Shown here in pieces: positions 34,401 through 46,400 of a DNA stretch of 64,000 nt. A model generated the notes under the pieces. The model was not told the origin of the DNA, made no database searches, and saw only the letters and a list, made by a program, of their open reading frames with translations. The position numbers and the translations under genes were made by a program. Position 1 is the stretch's first letter. Every line of letters begins with the position of its first letter. The DNA comes from Bathymodiolus brooksi (Eukaryota; Mollusca; Bivalvia; Mytilida; Modiolidae): contig OY804588.1 in assembly GCA_963680875.1 (NCBI GenBank), forward strand, positions 79,694,829-79,758,828. The letters run 5' to 3'.

Positions 34401-37400
34401 TATGTAGTGTTTTACCGTAATCTGTTTTAGTAGAGTTCGTTGTTGTTCTATCTTTAGTTTTCTATGTAGTGTTTTACTGTAATCTGTTTTAGTAGAGTTC
34501 GTTGTTGTTCTATCTTTGGTTTTCTATGTAGTGTTTTACCGTAATCTGTTTTAGTAGAGTTCGTTGTTGTTCTATCTTTTGTTTTCTATGTAGTGTTCTA
34601 CTGTAATCTGTTTTAGTAGAGTTCGTTGTTGTTCTGTCTTTGGTTTTCTATGTAGTGTTTTACCGTAATCTGTTTTAGTGGGGTTCGTTGTTGTTCTATC
34701 TTTGGTTTTCTATGTAGTGTTTTACCGTAATCTGTTTTAGTGGGGTTCGTTGTTGTTCTATCTTTGGTTTTCTATGTAGTGTTTTACCGTAATCTGTTTT
34801 AGTAGGGTTCGTTGTTGTTCTATCTTTGGTTTTCTATGTAGTGTTTTACTGTAATCTGTTTTAGTAGAGTTCGTTGTTGTTCTCTCTTTGGTTTTCTATG
34901 TAGTGTTTTACCGTAATCTGTTTTAGTGGGGTTCGTTGTTGTTCTATCTTTGGTTTTCTATGTAATGTTTTACCGTAATCTGTTTTAGTGGGGTTCGTTG
35001 TTGTTCTATTTTTGGTTTACTATGTAGTGTTTTACCGTAATCTGTTTTAGTAGGGTTCGTTGTTGTTCTATCTTTGGTTTTCTATGTAGTGTTTTACCGT
35101 AATCTGTTTTAGTAGGGTTCGTTGTTGTTCTATCTTTGGTTTTCTATGTAGTGTTTTACCGTAATCTGTTTTAGTAGAGTTCGTTGTTGTTTTATCTTTG
35201 GTTTTCTATGTAGTGTTTTACCGTAATCTGTTTTAGTAGGGTTCGTTGTTGTTCTATCTTTGGTTTTCTATGTAGTGTTTTACTGTAATCTGTTTTAGTA
35301 GGGTTCGTTGTTGTTCTATGTTTGGTTTTCTATGTAGTGTTTTATCGTAATCTGTTTTAGTAGAGTTCGTTGTTGTTTTATCTTTGGTTTTCTATGTAGT
35401 GTTTTGCCGTAATCTGTTTTAGTAGGGTTCGTTGTTGGTCTATCTTTGGTTTTCTATGTAGTGTTTTACTGTAATCTGTTTTAGTAGGGTTCGTTGTTGT
35501 TCTATGTTTGGTTTTCTATGTAGTGTTTTATCGTAATCTGTTTTAGTAGTGTTCGTTGTTGTTCTATGTTTGGTTTTCTATGTAGTGTTTTACCGTAATC
35601 TGTTTTAGTAGAGTTCGTTGTTGTTCTATTTTTGGTTTTCTATGTAGTGTTTTACTGTAATCTGTTTTAGTAGAGTTCGTTGTTGTTCTATCTTTAGTTT
35701 TCTATGTAGTGTTTTACCGTAATCTGTTTTAGTAGGGTTCGTTGTTGTTTTATCTTTGGTTTTCTATGTAGTGTTTTACCGTAATCTGTTTTAGTAGGGT
35801 TCGTTGTTGTTCTATCTTTGGTTTTCTATGTAGTGTTTTACCGTAATCTGTTTTAGTAGAGTTCGTTGTTGTTCTATTTTTGGTTTTCTATGTAGTGTTT
35901 TACTGTAATCTGTTTTAGTAGAGTTCGTTGTTGTTCTATCTTTAGTTTTCTATGTAGTGTTTTACCGTAATCTGTTTTAGTAGGGTTCGTTGTTGTTTTA
36001 TCTTTGGTTTTCTATGTAGTGTTTTACCGTAATCTGTTTTAGTAGGGTTCGTTGTTGTTCTATCTTTGGTTTTCTATGTAGTGTTTTACTGTAATCTGTT
36101 TTAGTAGGGTTCGTTGTTGTTCTATCTTTGGTTTTCTATGTAGTGTTTTATCGTAATCTGTTTTAGTAGAGTTCGTTGTTGTTTTATCTTTGGTTTTCTA
36201 TGTAGTGTTTTGCCGTAAACTGTTTTAGTAGGGTTCGTTGTTGTTCTATCTTTGGTTTTCTATGTAGTGTTTTACTGTAATCTGTTTTAGTAGGGTTCGT
36301 TGTTGTTCTATGTTTGGTTTTCTATGTAGTGTTTTACTGTAATCTGTTTTAGTAGAGTTCGTTGTTGTTCTATCTTTAGTTTTCTATGTAGTGTTTTACC
36401 GTAATCTGTTTTAGTAGAGTTCGTTGTTGTTTTATCTTTGGTTTTCTATGTAGTGTTTTACCGTAATCTGTTCTAGTAGGGTTCGTTGTTGTTCTATCTT
36501 TAGTTTTCTATGTAGTGTTTTACCGTAATCTGTTCTAGTAGGGTTCGTTGTTGTTTTATCTTTTGTTTTCTATGTAGTGTTTTAACCGTAATCTGTTTTA
36601 GTAGGGTTCGTTGTTGTTCTATCTTTGGTTTTCTATGTAGTGTTTTACCGTAATCTGTTTTAGTAGGGTTCGTTGTTGTTTTATCTTTGGTTTTCTATGT
36701 AGTGTTTTACCGTAATCTGTTTTAGTAGGGTTCGTTGTTGTTCTATCTTTGGTTTTCTATGTAGTGTTTTACTGTAATCTGTTTTAGTAGGGTTCGTTGT
36801 TGTTCTATCTTTGGTTTTCTATGTAGTGTTTTACTGTAATCTGTTTTAGTAGGGTTCGTTGTTGTTCTATCTTTGGTTTTCTATGTAGTGTTTTACCGTA
36901 ATCTGTTTTAGTAGAGTTCGTTGTTGTTCTATCTTTGGTTTTCTATGTAGTGTTTTACCGTAATCTGTTTTAGTAGGGTTCGTTGTTGTTTTATCTTTGA
37001 TTTTCTATGTAGTGTTTTACCGTAATCTGTTTTAGTAGGGTTCGTTGTTGTTCTATCTTTAGTTTTCTATGTAGTGTTTTACTGTTATCTGTTTTAGTAG
37101 AGTTCGTTGTTGTTCTATCTTTTGTTTTCTATGTAGTGTTTTACTGTAATCTGTTTTAGTAGAGTTCGTTGTTGTTCTGTCTTTGGTTTTCTATGTAGTG
37201 TTTTACCGTAATCTGTTTTAGTAGGGTTCGTTGTTGTTCTATCTTTGGTTTTCTATGTAGTGTTTTACCGTAATCTGTTTTAGTAGGGTTCGTTGTTGTT
37301 CTATCTTTGGTTTTCTATGTAGTGTTTTACCGTAATCTGTTCTAGTGGGGTTCGTTGTTGTTCTATCTTTGGTTTTCTATGTAGTGTTTTACTGTAATCT

Positions 37401-38620
37401 GTTTTAGTAGGGTTCGTTGTTGTTCTATCTTTGGTTTTCTATGTAGTGTTTTACCGTGATCTGTTTTAGTAGGGTTCGTTGTTGTTCTATCTTTGGTTTT
37501 CTATGTAGTGTTTTACCGTAATCTGTTTTAGTAGAGTTCGTTGTTGTTGAATCTTTGGTTTTCTATGTAGTGTTTTACCGTAATCTGTTTTAGTAGAGTT
37601 CGTTGTTGTTCTATCTTTAGTTTTCTATGTAGTGTTTTACTGTAATCTGTTTTAGTAGAGTTCGTTGTTGTTGAATCTTTGGTTTTCTATGTAGTGTTTT
37701 ACCGTAATCTGTTTTAGTAGAGTTCGTTGTTGTTCTATCTCTGGTTTTCTATGTAGTGTTTTACCGTAATCTGTTTTAGTAGAGTTCGTTGTTGTTCTAT
37801 CTTTTGTTTTCTATGTAGTGTTTTACTGTAATCTGTTTTAGTAGAGTTCGTTGTTGTTGAATCTTTGGTTTTCTATGTAGTGTTTTACCGTAATCTGTTT
37901 TAGTAGAGTTCGTTGTTGTTCTATCTTTAGTTTTCTATGTAGTGTTTTACCGTAATCTGTTTTAGTAGAGTTCGTTGTTGTTCTATCTTTGGTTTTCTAT
38001 GTAGTGTTTTACCGTAATCTGTTTTAGTAGAGTTCGTTGTTGTTCTATCTTTTGTTTTCTATGTAGTGTTCTACTGTAATCTGTTTTAGTAGAGTTCGTT
38101 GTTGTTCTGTCTTTGGTTTTCTATGTAGTGCTTTACCGTAATCTGTTTTAGTGGGGTTCGTTGTTGTTCTATCTTTGGTTTTCTATGTAGTGTTTTACCG
38201 TAATCTGTTTTAGTGGGGTTCGTTGTTGTTCTATCTTTGGTTTTCTATGTAGTGTTTTACCGTAATCTGTTTTAGTAGGGTTCGTTGTTGTTCTATCTTT
38301 GGTTTTCTATGTAGTGTTTTACTGTAATCTGTTTTAGTAGAGTTCGTTGTTGTTCTCTCTTTGGTTTTCTATGTAGTGTTTTACCGTAATCTGTTTTAGT
38401 GGGGTTCGTTGTTGTTCTATCTTTGGTTTTCTATGTAATGTTTTACCGTAATCTGTTTTAGTGGGGTTCGTTGTTGTTCTATCTTTGGTTTTCTATGTAG
38501 TGTTTTACCGTAATCTGTTTTAGTAGGGTTCGTTGTTGTTCTATCTTTGGTTTTCTATGTAGTGTTTTACCGTAATCTGTTTTAGTAGGGTTCGTTGTTG
38601 TTCTATCTTTGGTTTTCTAT
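33630..38620 (+). repeat. Block repeated at 3,473-bp spacing (56 units)
   Basis: TTCTAGTGGG at 33867 and 37340, GTTCTACTG at 34595 and 38068, GTAATG at 34962 and 38435 are all exactly 3,473 apart. That is 56 units plus one base, the extra base being the 63-bp unit at about 36581. Agreement covers about 1.5 kb on each side. Confidence 0.85.
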
Positions 38621-41339
38621 GTAGTGTTTTACCGTAATCTGTTTTAGTAGGGTTCGTTGTTGTTCTATCTTTGGTTTTCTATGTAGTGTTTTACTGTAAT
38701 CTGTTTTAGTAGGGTTCGTTGTTGTTCTATGTTTGGTTTTCTATGTAGTGTTTTATCGTAATCTGTTTTAGTAGAGTTCGTTGTTGTTTTATCTTTGGTT
38801 TTCTATGTAGTGTTTTACCGTAATCTGTTTTAGTAGGGTTCGTTGTTGTTCTATCTTTGGTTTTCTATGTAGTGTTTTACCGTAATCTGTTTTAGTAGGG
38901 TTCGTTGTTGTTCTATCTTTGGTTTTCTATGTAGTGTTTTACCGTAATCTGTTTTAGTAGGGTTCGTTGTTGTTCTATCTTTGGTTTTCTATGTAGTGTT
39001 TTACCGTAATCTGTTTTAGTAGGGTTCGTTGTTGTTCTATCTTTGGTTTTCTATGTAGTGTTTTACCGTAATCTGTTTTAGTAGGGTTCGTTGTTGTTCT
39101 ATCTTTGGTTTTCTATGTAGTGTTTTACTGTAATCTGTTTTAGTAGGGTTCGTTGTTGTTCTATGTTTGGTTTTCTATGTAGTGTTTTATCGTAATCTGT
39201 TTTAGTAGAGTTCGTTGTTGTTTTATCTTTGGTTTTCTATGTAGTGTTTTGCCGTAATCTGTTTTAGTAGGGTTCGTTGTTGTTCTATCTTTGGTTTTCT
39301 ATGTAGTGTTTTACTGTAATCTGTTTTAGTAGGGTTCGTTGTTGTTCTATTTTTGGTTTTCTATGTAGTGTTTTATCGTAATCTGTTTTAGTAGGGTTCG
39401 TTGTTGTTCTATGTTTGGTTTTCTATGTAGTGTTTTACCGTAATCTGTTTTAGTAGAGTTCGTTGTTGTTCTATTTTTGGTTTTCTATGTAGTGTTTTAC
39501 TGTAATCTGTTTTAGTAGAGTTCGTTGTTGTTCTATATTTAGTTTTCTATGTAGTGTTTTACCGTAATCTGTTTTAGTAGGGTTCGTTGTTGTTTTATCT
39601 TTGGTTTTCTATGTAGTGTTTTACCGTAATCTGTTTTAGTAGGGTTCGTTGTTGTTCTATCTTTGGTTTTCTATGTAGTGTTTTACTGTAATCTGTTTTA
39701 GTAGGGTTCGTTGTTGTTCTATGTTTGGTTTTCTATGTAGTGTTTTATCGTAATCTGTTTTAGTAGAGTTCGTTGTTGTTTTATCTTTGGTTTTCTATGT
39801 AGTGTTTTGCCGTAATCTGTTTTAGTAGGGTTCGTTGTTGTTCTATCTTTGGTTTTCTATGTAGTGTTTTACTGTAATCTGTTTTAGTAGGGTTCGTTGT
39901 TGTTCTATGTTTGGTTTTCTATGTAGTGTTTTACTGTAATCTGTTTTAGTAGAGTTCGTTGTTGTTCTATCTTTAGTTTTCTATGTAGTGTTTTACCGTA
40001 ATCTGTTTTAGTAGGGTTCGTTGTTGTTCTATCTTTGGTTTTCTATGTAGTGTTTTACTGTAATCTGTTTTAGTAGGGTTCGTTGTTGTTCTATGTTTGG
40101 TTTTCTATGTAGTGTTTTACTCTAATCTGTTTTAGTAGGGTTCGTTGTTGTTTTATCTTTGGTTTTCTATGTAGTGTTTTACCGTAATCTGTTCTAGTAG
40201 GGTTCGTTGTTGTTCTATCTTTGGTTTTCTATGTAGTGTTTTACCGTAATCTGTTTTAGTAGGGTTCGTTGTTGTTCTATCTTTGGTTTTCTATGTAGTG
40301 TTTTACTGTAATCTGTTTTAGTAGGGTTCGTTGTTGTTCTATCTTTGGTTTTCTATGTAGTGTTTTACCGTAATCTGTTTTAGTAGAGTTCGTTGTTGTT
40401 CTATCTTTGGTTTTCTATGTAGTGTTTTACCGTAATCTGTTTTAGTAGGGTTCGTTGTTGTTTTATCTTTGGTTTTCTATGTAGTGTTTTACCGTAATCT
40501 GTTTTAGTAGGGTTCGTTGTTGTTCTATCTTTAGTTTTCTATGTAGTGTTTTACTGTTATCTGTTTTAGTAGGGTTCGTTGTTGTTCTATCTTTGGTTTT
40601 CTATGTAGTGTTTTACTGTAATCTGTTTTAGTAGGGTTCGTTGTTGTTCTATCTTTGGTTTTCTATGTAGTGTTTTACCGTAATCTGTTTTAGTAGGGTT
40701 CGTTGTTGTTTTATCTTTGGTTTTCTATGTAGTGTTTTATCGTTATCTCTTTTAGTGGGGTTCGTTGTTGTTCTATCTCTGGTTTTCTATGTAGTGTTTT
40801 ACTGTAATTTATTTTAGTAGGGTTCGTTGTTGTTCTATGTTTAGTTTTCTATGTAGTGTTTTACCGTAATCTGTTTTAGTAGGGTTCGTTGTTGTTCTAT
40901 CTTTGGTTTTCTATGTAGTGTTTTATCGTAATCTCTTTTAGTGTGGTTCGTTGTTGTTCTATCTCTGGTTTTCTATGTAGTGTTTTACTGTAATTTATTT
41001 TAGTAGGGTTCGTTGTTGTTCTATGTTTAGTTTTCTATGTAGTGTTTTACCGTAATCTGTTTTAGTAGGGTTCGTTGTTGTTCAATCTTTGGTTTTCTAT
41101 GTAGTGTTTTACTGTAATCTGCTTTAGTAAGGTTCGTTGTTGTTCAAACTCTGGTTTTCTATGTAGTATTTTACTGTAATTTGTTTTAGTAGGGTTCGTT
41201 GTTGTTCTATCTTTGGTTTTCTATGTAGTGTTTTATCGTAATCTGTTTTAGTAGAGTTCGTTGTTGTTCTATGTTTAGTTTTCTATGTAGTGTTTTACCG
41301 TAATCTGTTTTATTAGGGTTCGTTGTTGTTCTATCTTTG

Positions 41340-44300
41340 GTTTTCTATGTAGTGTTTTACTGTAATTTGTTTTAGTGGAGTTCGTTGTTGTTTTATCTTT
41401 GGTTTTCTATGTAGTGTTTTACCGTAATCTGTTTTAGTAGGGTTTGTTGTTGTTCTATCTTTGGTTTTCTATGTAGTGTTTTACCGTAATCTGTTTTAGT
41501 AGAGTTCGTTGTTGTTGAATCTTTGGTTTTCTATGTAGTGTTTTACCGTAATCTGTTTTAGTAGAGTTCGTTGTTGTTCTATCTTTAGTTTTCTATGTAG
41601 TGTTTTACTGTAATCTGTTTTAGTAGAGTTCGTTGTTGTTGAATCTTTGGTTTTCTATGTAGTGTTTTACCGTAATCTGTTTTAGTAGAGTTCGTTGTTG
41701 TTCTATCTCTGGTTTTCTATGTAGTGTTTTACCGTAATCTGTTTTAGGACAGTTCGTTGTTGTTCTATCTTTTGTTTTCTATGTAGTGTTCTACTGTAAT
41801 CTGTTTTAGTAGAGTTCGTTGTTGTTCTGTCTTTGGTTTTCTATGTAGTGTTTTACCGTAATCTGTTTTAGTGGGGTTCGTTGTTGTTCTATCTTTGGTT
41901 TTCTATGTAGTGTTTTACCGTAATCTGTTTTAGTAGAGTTCGTTGTTGTTCTATCTTTGGTTTTCTATGTAGTGTTTTAACCGTAATCTGTTTTAGTAGA
42001 GTTCGTTGTTGTTCTATCTTTTGTTTTCTATGTAGTGTTTTACTGTATTCTGTTTTAGTAGAGTTCGTTGTTGTTGAATCTTTGGTTTTCTATGTAGTGT
42101 TTTACCGTAATCTGTTTTAGTAGAGTTCGTTGTTGTTCTATCTTTTGTTTTCTATGTAGTGTTCTACTGTAATCTGTTTTAGTAGAGTTCGTTGTTGTTC
42201 TGTCTTTGGTTTTCTATGTAGTGTTTTACCGTAATCTGTTTTAGTGGGGTTCGTTGTTGTTCTATCTTTGGTTTTCTATGTAGTGTTTTACCGTAATCTG
42301 TTTTAGTGGGGTTCGTTGTTGTTCTATCTTTGGTTTTCTATGTAGTGTTTTACCGTAATCTGTTTTAGTAGTGTTCGTTGTTGTTCTATCTTTGGTTTTC
42401 TATGTAGTGTTTTACTGTAATCTGTTTTAGTAGAGTTCGTTGTTGTTCTCTCTTTGGTTTTCTATGTAGTGTTTTACCGTAATCTGTTTTAGTGGGGTTC
42501 GTTGTTGTTCTATCTTTGGTTTTCTATGTAGTGTTTTACCGTAATCTGTTTTAGTGGGGTTCGTTGTTGTTCTATCTTTGGTTTTCTATGTAGTGTTTTA
42601 CCGTAATCTGTTTTAGTAGGGTTCGTTGTTGTTCTATCTTTGGTTTTCTATGTAGTGTTTTACCGTAATCTGTTTTAGTAGGGTTCGTTGTTGTTCTATC
42701 TTTGGTTTTCTATGTAGTGTTTTACCGTAATCTGTTTTAGTAGGGTTCGTTGTTGTTCTATCTTTGGTTTTCTATGTAGTGTTTTACCGTAATCTGTTTT
42801 AGTGGGGTTCGTTGTTGTTCTATCTTTGGTTTTCTATGTAGTGTTTTACCGTAATCTGTTTTAGTAGGGTTCGTTGTTGTTCTATCTTTGGTTTTCTATG
42901 TAGTGTTTTACCGTAATCTGTTTTAGTAGGGTTCGTTGTTGTTCTATCTTTGGTTTTCTATGTAGTGTTTTACCGTAATCTGTTTTAGTAGGGTTCGTTG
43001 TTGTTCTATCTTTGGTTTTCTATGTAGTGTTTTACCGTAATCTGTTTTAGTAGGGTTCGTTGTTGTTCTATCTCTGGTTTTCTATGTAGTGTTTTATCGT
43101 AATCTGTTTTAGTAGAGTTCGTTGTTGTTTTATCTATGGTTTTCTATGTAGTGTTTTACCATAATCTGTTTTAGTAGGGTTCGTTGTTGTTCTATCTTTG
43201 GTTTTCTATGTAGTGTTTTACTGTAATCTGTTTTAGTAGGGTTCGTTGTTGTTCTATGTTTGGTTTTCTATGTAGTGTTTTATCGTAATCTGTTTTAGTA
43301 GAGTTCGTTGTTGTTTTATCTTTTGTTTTCTATGTAGTGTTTTGCCGTAATCTGTTTTAGTAGGGTTCGTTGTTGGTCTATCTTTGGTTTTCTATGTAGT
43401 GTTTTACTGTAATCTGTTTTAGTAGGGTTCGTTGTTGTTCTATGTTTGGTTTTCTATGTAGTGTTTTATCGTAATCTGTTTTAGTAGGGTTCGTTGTTGT
43501 TCTATGTTTGGTTTTCTATGTAGTGTTTTACTGTAATCTGTTTTAGTAGAGTTCGTTGTTGTTCTATTTTTGGTTTTCTATGTAGTGTTTTACTGTAATC
43601 TGTTTTAGTAGAGTTCGTTGTTGTTCTATCTTTAGTTTTCTATGTAGTGTTTTACCGTAATCTGTTTTAGTAGGGTTCGTTGTTGTTTTATCTTTGGTTT
43701 TCTATGTAGTGTTTTACCGTAATCTGTTTTAGTAGGGTTCGTTGTTGTTTTATCTTTGGTTTTCTATGTAGTGTTTTGCCGTAATCTGTTTTAGTAGGGT
43801 TCGTTGTTGTTCTATCTTTGATTTTCTATGTAGTGTTTTACTGTAATCTGTTTTAGTAGGGTTCGTTGTTGTTCTATCTTTGGTTTTTTATGTAGTGTTT
43901 TACTGTAATTTGTTTTAGTGGAGTTCGTTGTTGTTTTATCTTTGGTTTTCTATGTAGTGTTTTACCGTAATCTGTTTTAGTAGGGTTTGTTGTTGTTCTA
44001 TCTTTGGTTTTCTATGTAGTGTTTTACCGTAATCTGTTTTAGTAGAGTTCGTTGTTGTTGAATCTTTGGTTTTCTATGTAGTGTTTTACCGTAATCTGTT
44101 TTAGTAGAGTTCGTTGTTGTTCTATCTTTAGTTTTCTATGTAGTGTTTTACTGTAATCTGTTTTAGTAGAGTTCGTTGTTGTTGAATCTTTGGTTTTCTA
44201 TGTAGTGTTTTACCGTAATCTGTTTTAGTAGAGTTCGTTGTTGTTCTATCTCTGGTTTTCTATGTAGTGTTTTACAGTAATCTGTTTTAGGACAGTTCGT

Positions 44301-46400
44301 TGTTGTTCTATCTTTTGTTTTCTATGTAGTGTTCTACTGTAATCTGTTTTAGTAGAGTTCGTTGTTGTTCTGTCTTTGGTTTTCTATGTAGTGTTTTACC
44401 GTAATCTGTTTTAGTGGGGTTCGTTGTTGTTCTATCTTTGGTTTTCTATGTAGTGTTTTACCGTAATCTGTTTTAGTAGAGTTCGTTGTTGTTCTATCTT
44501 TGGTTTTCTATGTAGTGTTTTAACCGTAATCTGTTTTAGTAGAGTTCGTTGTTGTTCTATCTTTTGTTTTCTATGTAGTGTTTTACTGTATTCTGTTTTA
44601 GTAGAGTTCGTTGTTGTTGAATCTTTGGTTTTCTATGTAGTGTTTTACCGTAATCTGTTTTAGTAGAGTTCGTTGTTGTTCTATCTTTTGTTTTCTATGT
44701 AGTGTTCTACTGTAATCTGTTTTAGTAGAGTTCGTTGTTGTTCTGTCTTTGGTTTTCTATGTAGTGTTTTACCGTAATCTGTTTTAGTGGGGTTCGTTGT
44801 TGTTCTATCTTTGGTTTTCTATGTAGTGTTTTACCGTAATCTGTTTTAGTGGGGTTCGTTGTTGTTCTATCTTTGGTTTTCTATGTAGTGTTTTACCGTA
44901 ATCTGTTTTAGTAGTGTTCGTTGTTGTTCTATCTTTGGTTTTCTATGTAGTGTTTTACTGTAATCTGTTTTAGTAGAGTTCGTTGTTGTTCTCTCTTTGG
45001 TTTTCTATGTAGTGTTTTACCGTAATCTGTTTTAGTGGGGTTCGTTGTTGTTCTATCTTTGGTTTTCTATGTAGTGTTTTACCGTAATCTGTTTTAGTGG
45101 GGTTCGTTGTTGTTCTATCTTTGGTTTTCTATGTAGTGTTTTACCGTAATCTGTTTTAGTAGGGTTCGTTGTTGTTCTATCTTTGGTTTTCTATGTAGTG
45201 TTTTACCGTAATCTGTTTTAGTGGGGTTCGTTGTTGTTCTATCTTTGGTTGTCTATGTAGTGTTTTACCGTAATCTGTTTTAGTAGGGTTCGTTGTTGTT
45301 CTATCTTTGGTTTTCTATGTAGTGTTTTACCGTAATCTGTTTTAGTGGGGTTCGTTGTTGTTCTATCTTTGGTTTTCTATGTAGTGTTTTACCGTAATCT
45401 GTTTTAGTAGGGTTCGTTGTTGTTCTATCTTTGGTTTTCTATGTAGTGTTTTACCGTAATCTGTTTTAGTAGGGTTCGTTGTTGTTCTATCTTTGGTTTT
45501 CTATGTAGTGTTTTACCGTAATCTGTTTTAGTAGGGTTCGTTGTTGTTCTATCTTTGGTTTTCTATGTAGTGTTTTACCGTAATCTGTTTTAGTAGGGTT
45601 CGTTGTTGTTCTATCTCTGGTTTTCTATGTAGTGTTTTATCGTAATCTGTTTTAGTAGAGTTCGTTGTTGTTTTATCTTTGGTTTTCTATGTAGTGTTTT
45701 ACCGTAATCTGTTTTAGTAGGGTTCGTTGTTGTTCTATCTTTGGTTTTCTATGTAGTGTTTTACTGTAATCTGTTTTAGTAGGGTTCGTTGTTGTTCTAT
45801 GTTTGGTTTTCTATGTAGTGTTTTATCGTAATCTGTTTTAGTAGAGTTCGTTGTTGTTTTATCTTTTGTTTTCTATGTAGTGTTTTGCCGTAATCTGTTT
45901 TAGTAGGGTTCGTTGTTGGTCTATCTTTGGTTTTCTATGTAGTGTTTTACTGTAATCTGTTTTAGTAGGGTTCGTTGTTGTTCTATGTTTGGTTTTCTAT
46001 GTAGTGTTTTATCGTAATCTGTTTTAGTAGGGTTCGTTGTTGTTCTATGTTTGGTTTTCTATGTAGTGTTTTACTGTAATCTGTTTTAGTAGAGTTCGTT
46101 GTTGTTCTATTTTTGGTTTTCTATGTAGTGTTTTACTGTAATCTGTTTTAGTAGAGTTCGTTGTTGTTCTATCTTTAGTTTTCTATGTAGTGTTTTACCG
46201 TAATCTGTTTTAGTAGGGTTCGTTGTTGTTTTATCTTTGGTTTTCTATGTAGTGTTTTACCGTAATCTGTTTTAGTAGGGTTCGTTGTTGTTTTATCTTT
46301 GGTTTTCTATGTAGTGTTTTGCCGTAATCTGTTTTAGTAGGGTTCGTTGTTGTTCTATCTTTGGTTTTCTATGTAGTGTTTTACTGTAATCTGTTTTAGT
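41340..46400 (+). repeat. Tandem duplication of a 41-unit block (2,543 bp)
   Basis: GGTTTGTTG at 41441 and 43984, GTTTTAGGAC at 41741 and 44284, GTGTTCG at 42371 and 44914, GTTGGTC (GG at 43375 and 45918) are all 2,543 apart. 2,543 is 41 units plus the extra base of the TTAACC 63-bp unit. The copies abut near 43.85 kb. Confidence 0.9.
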
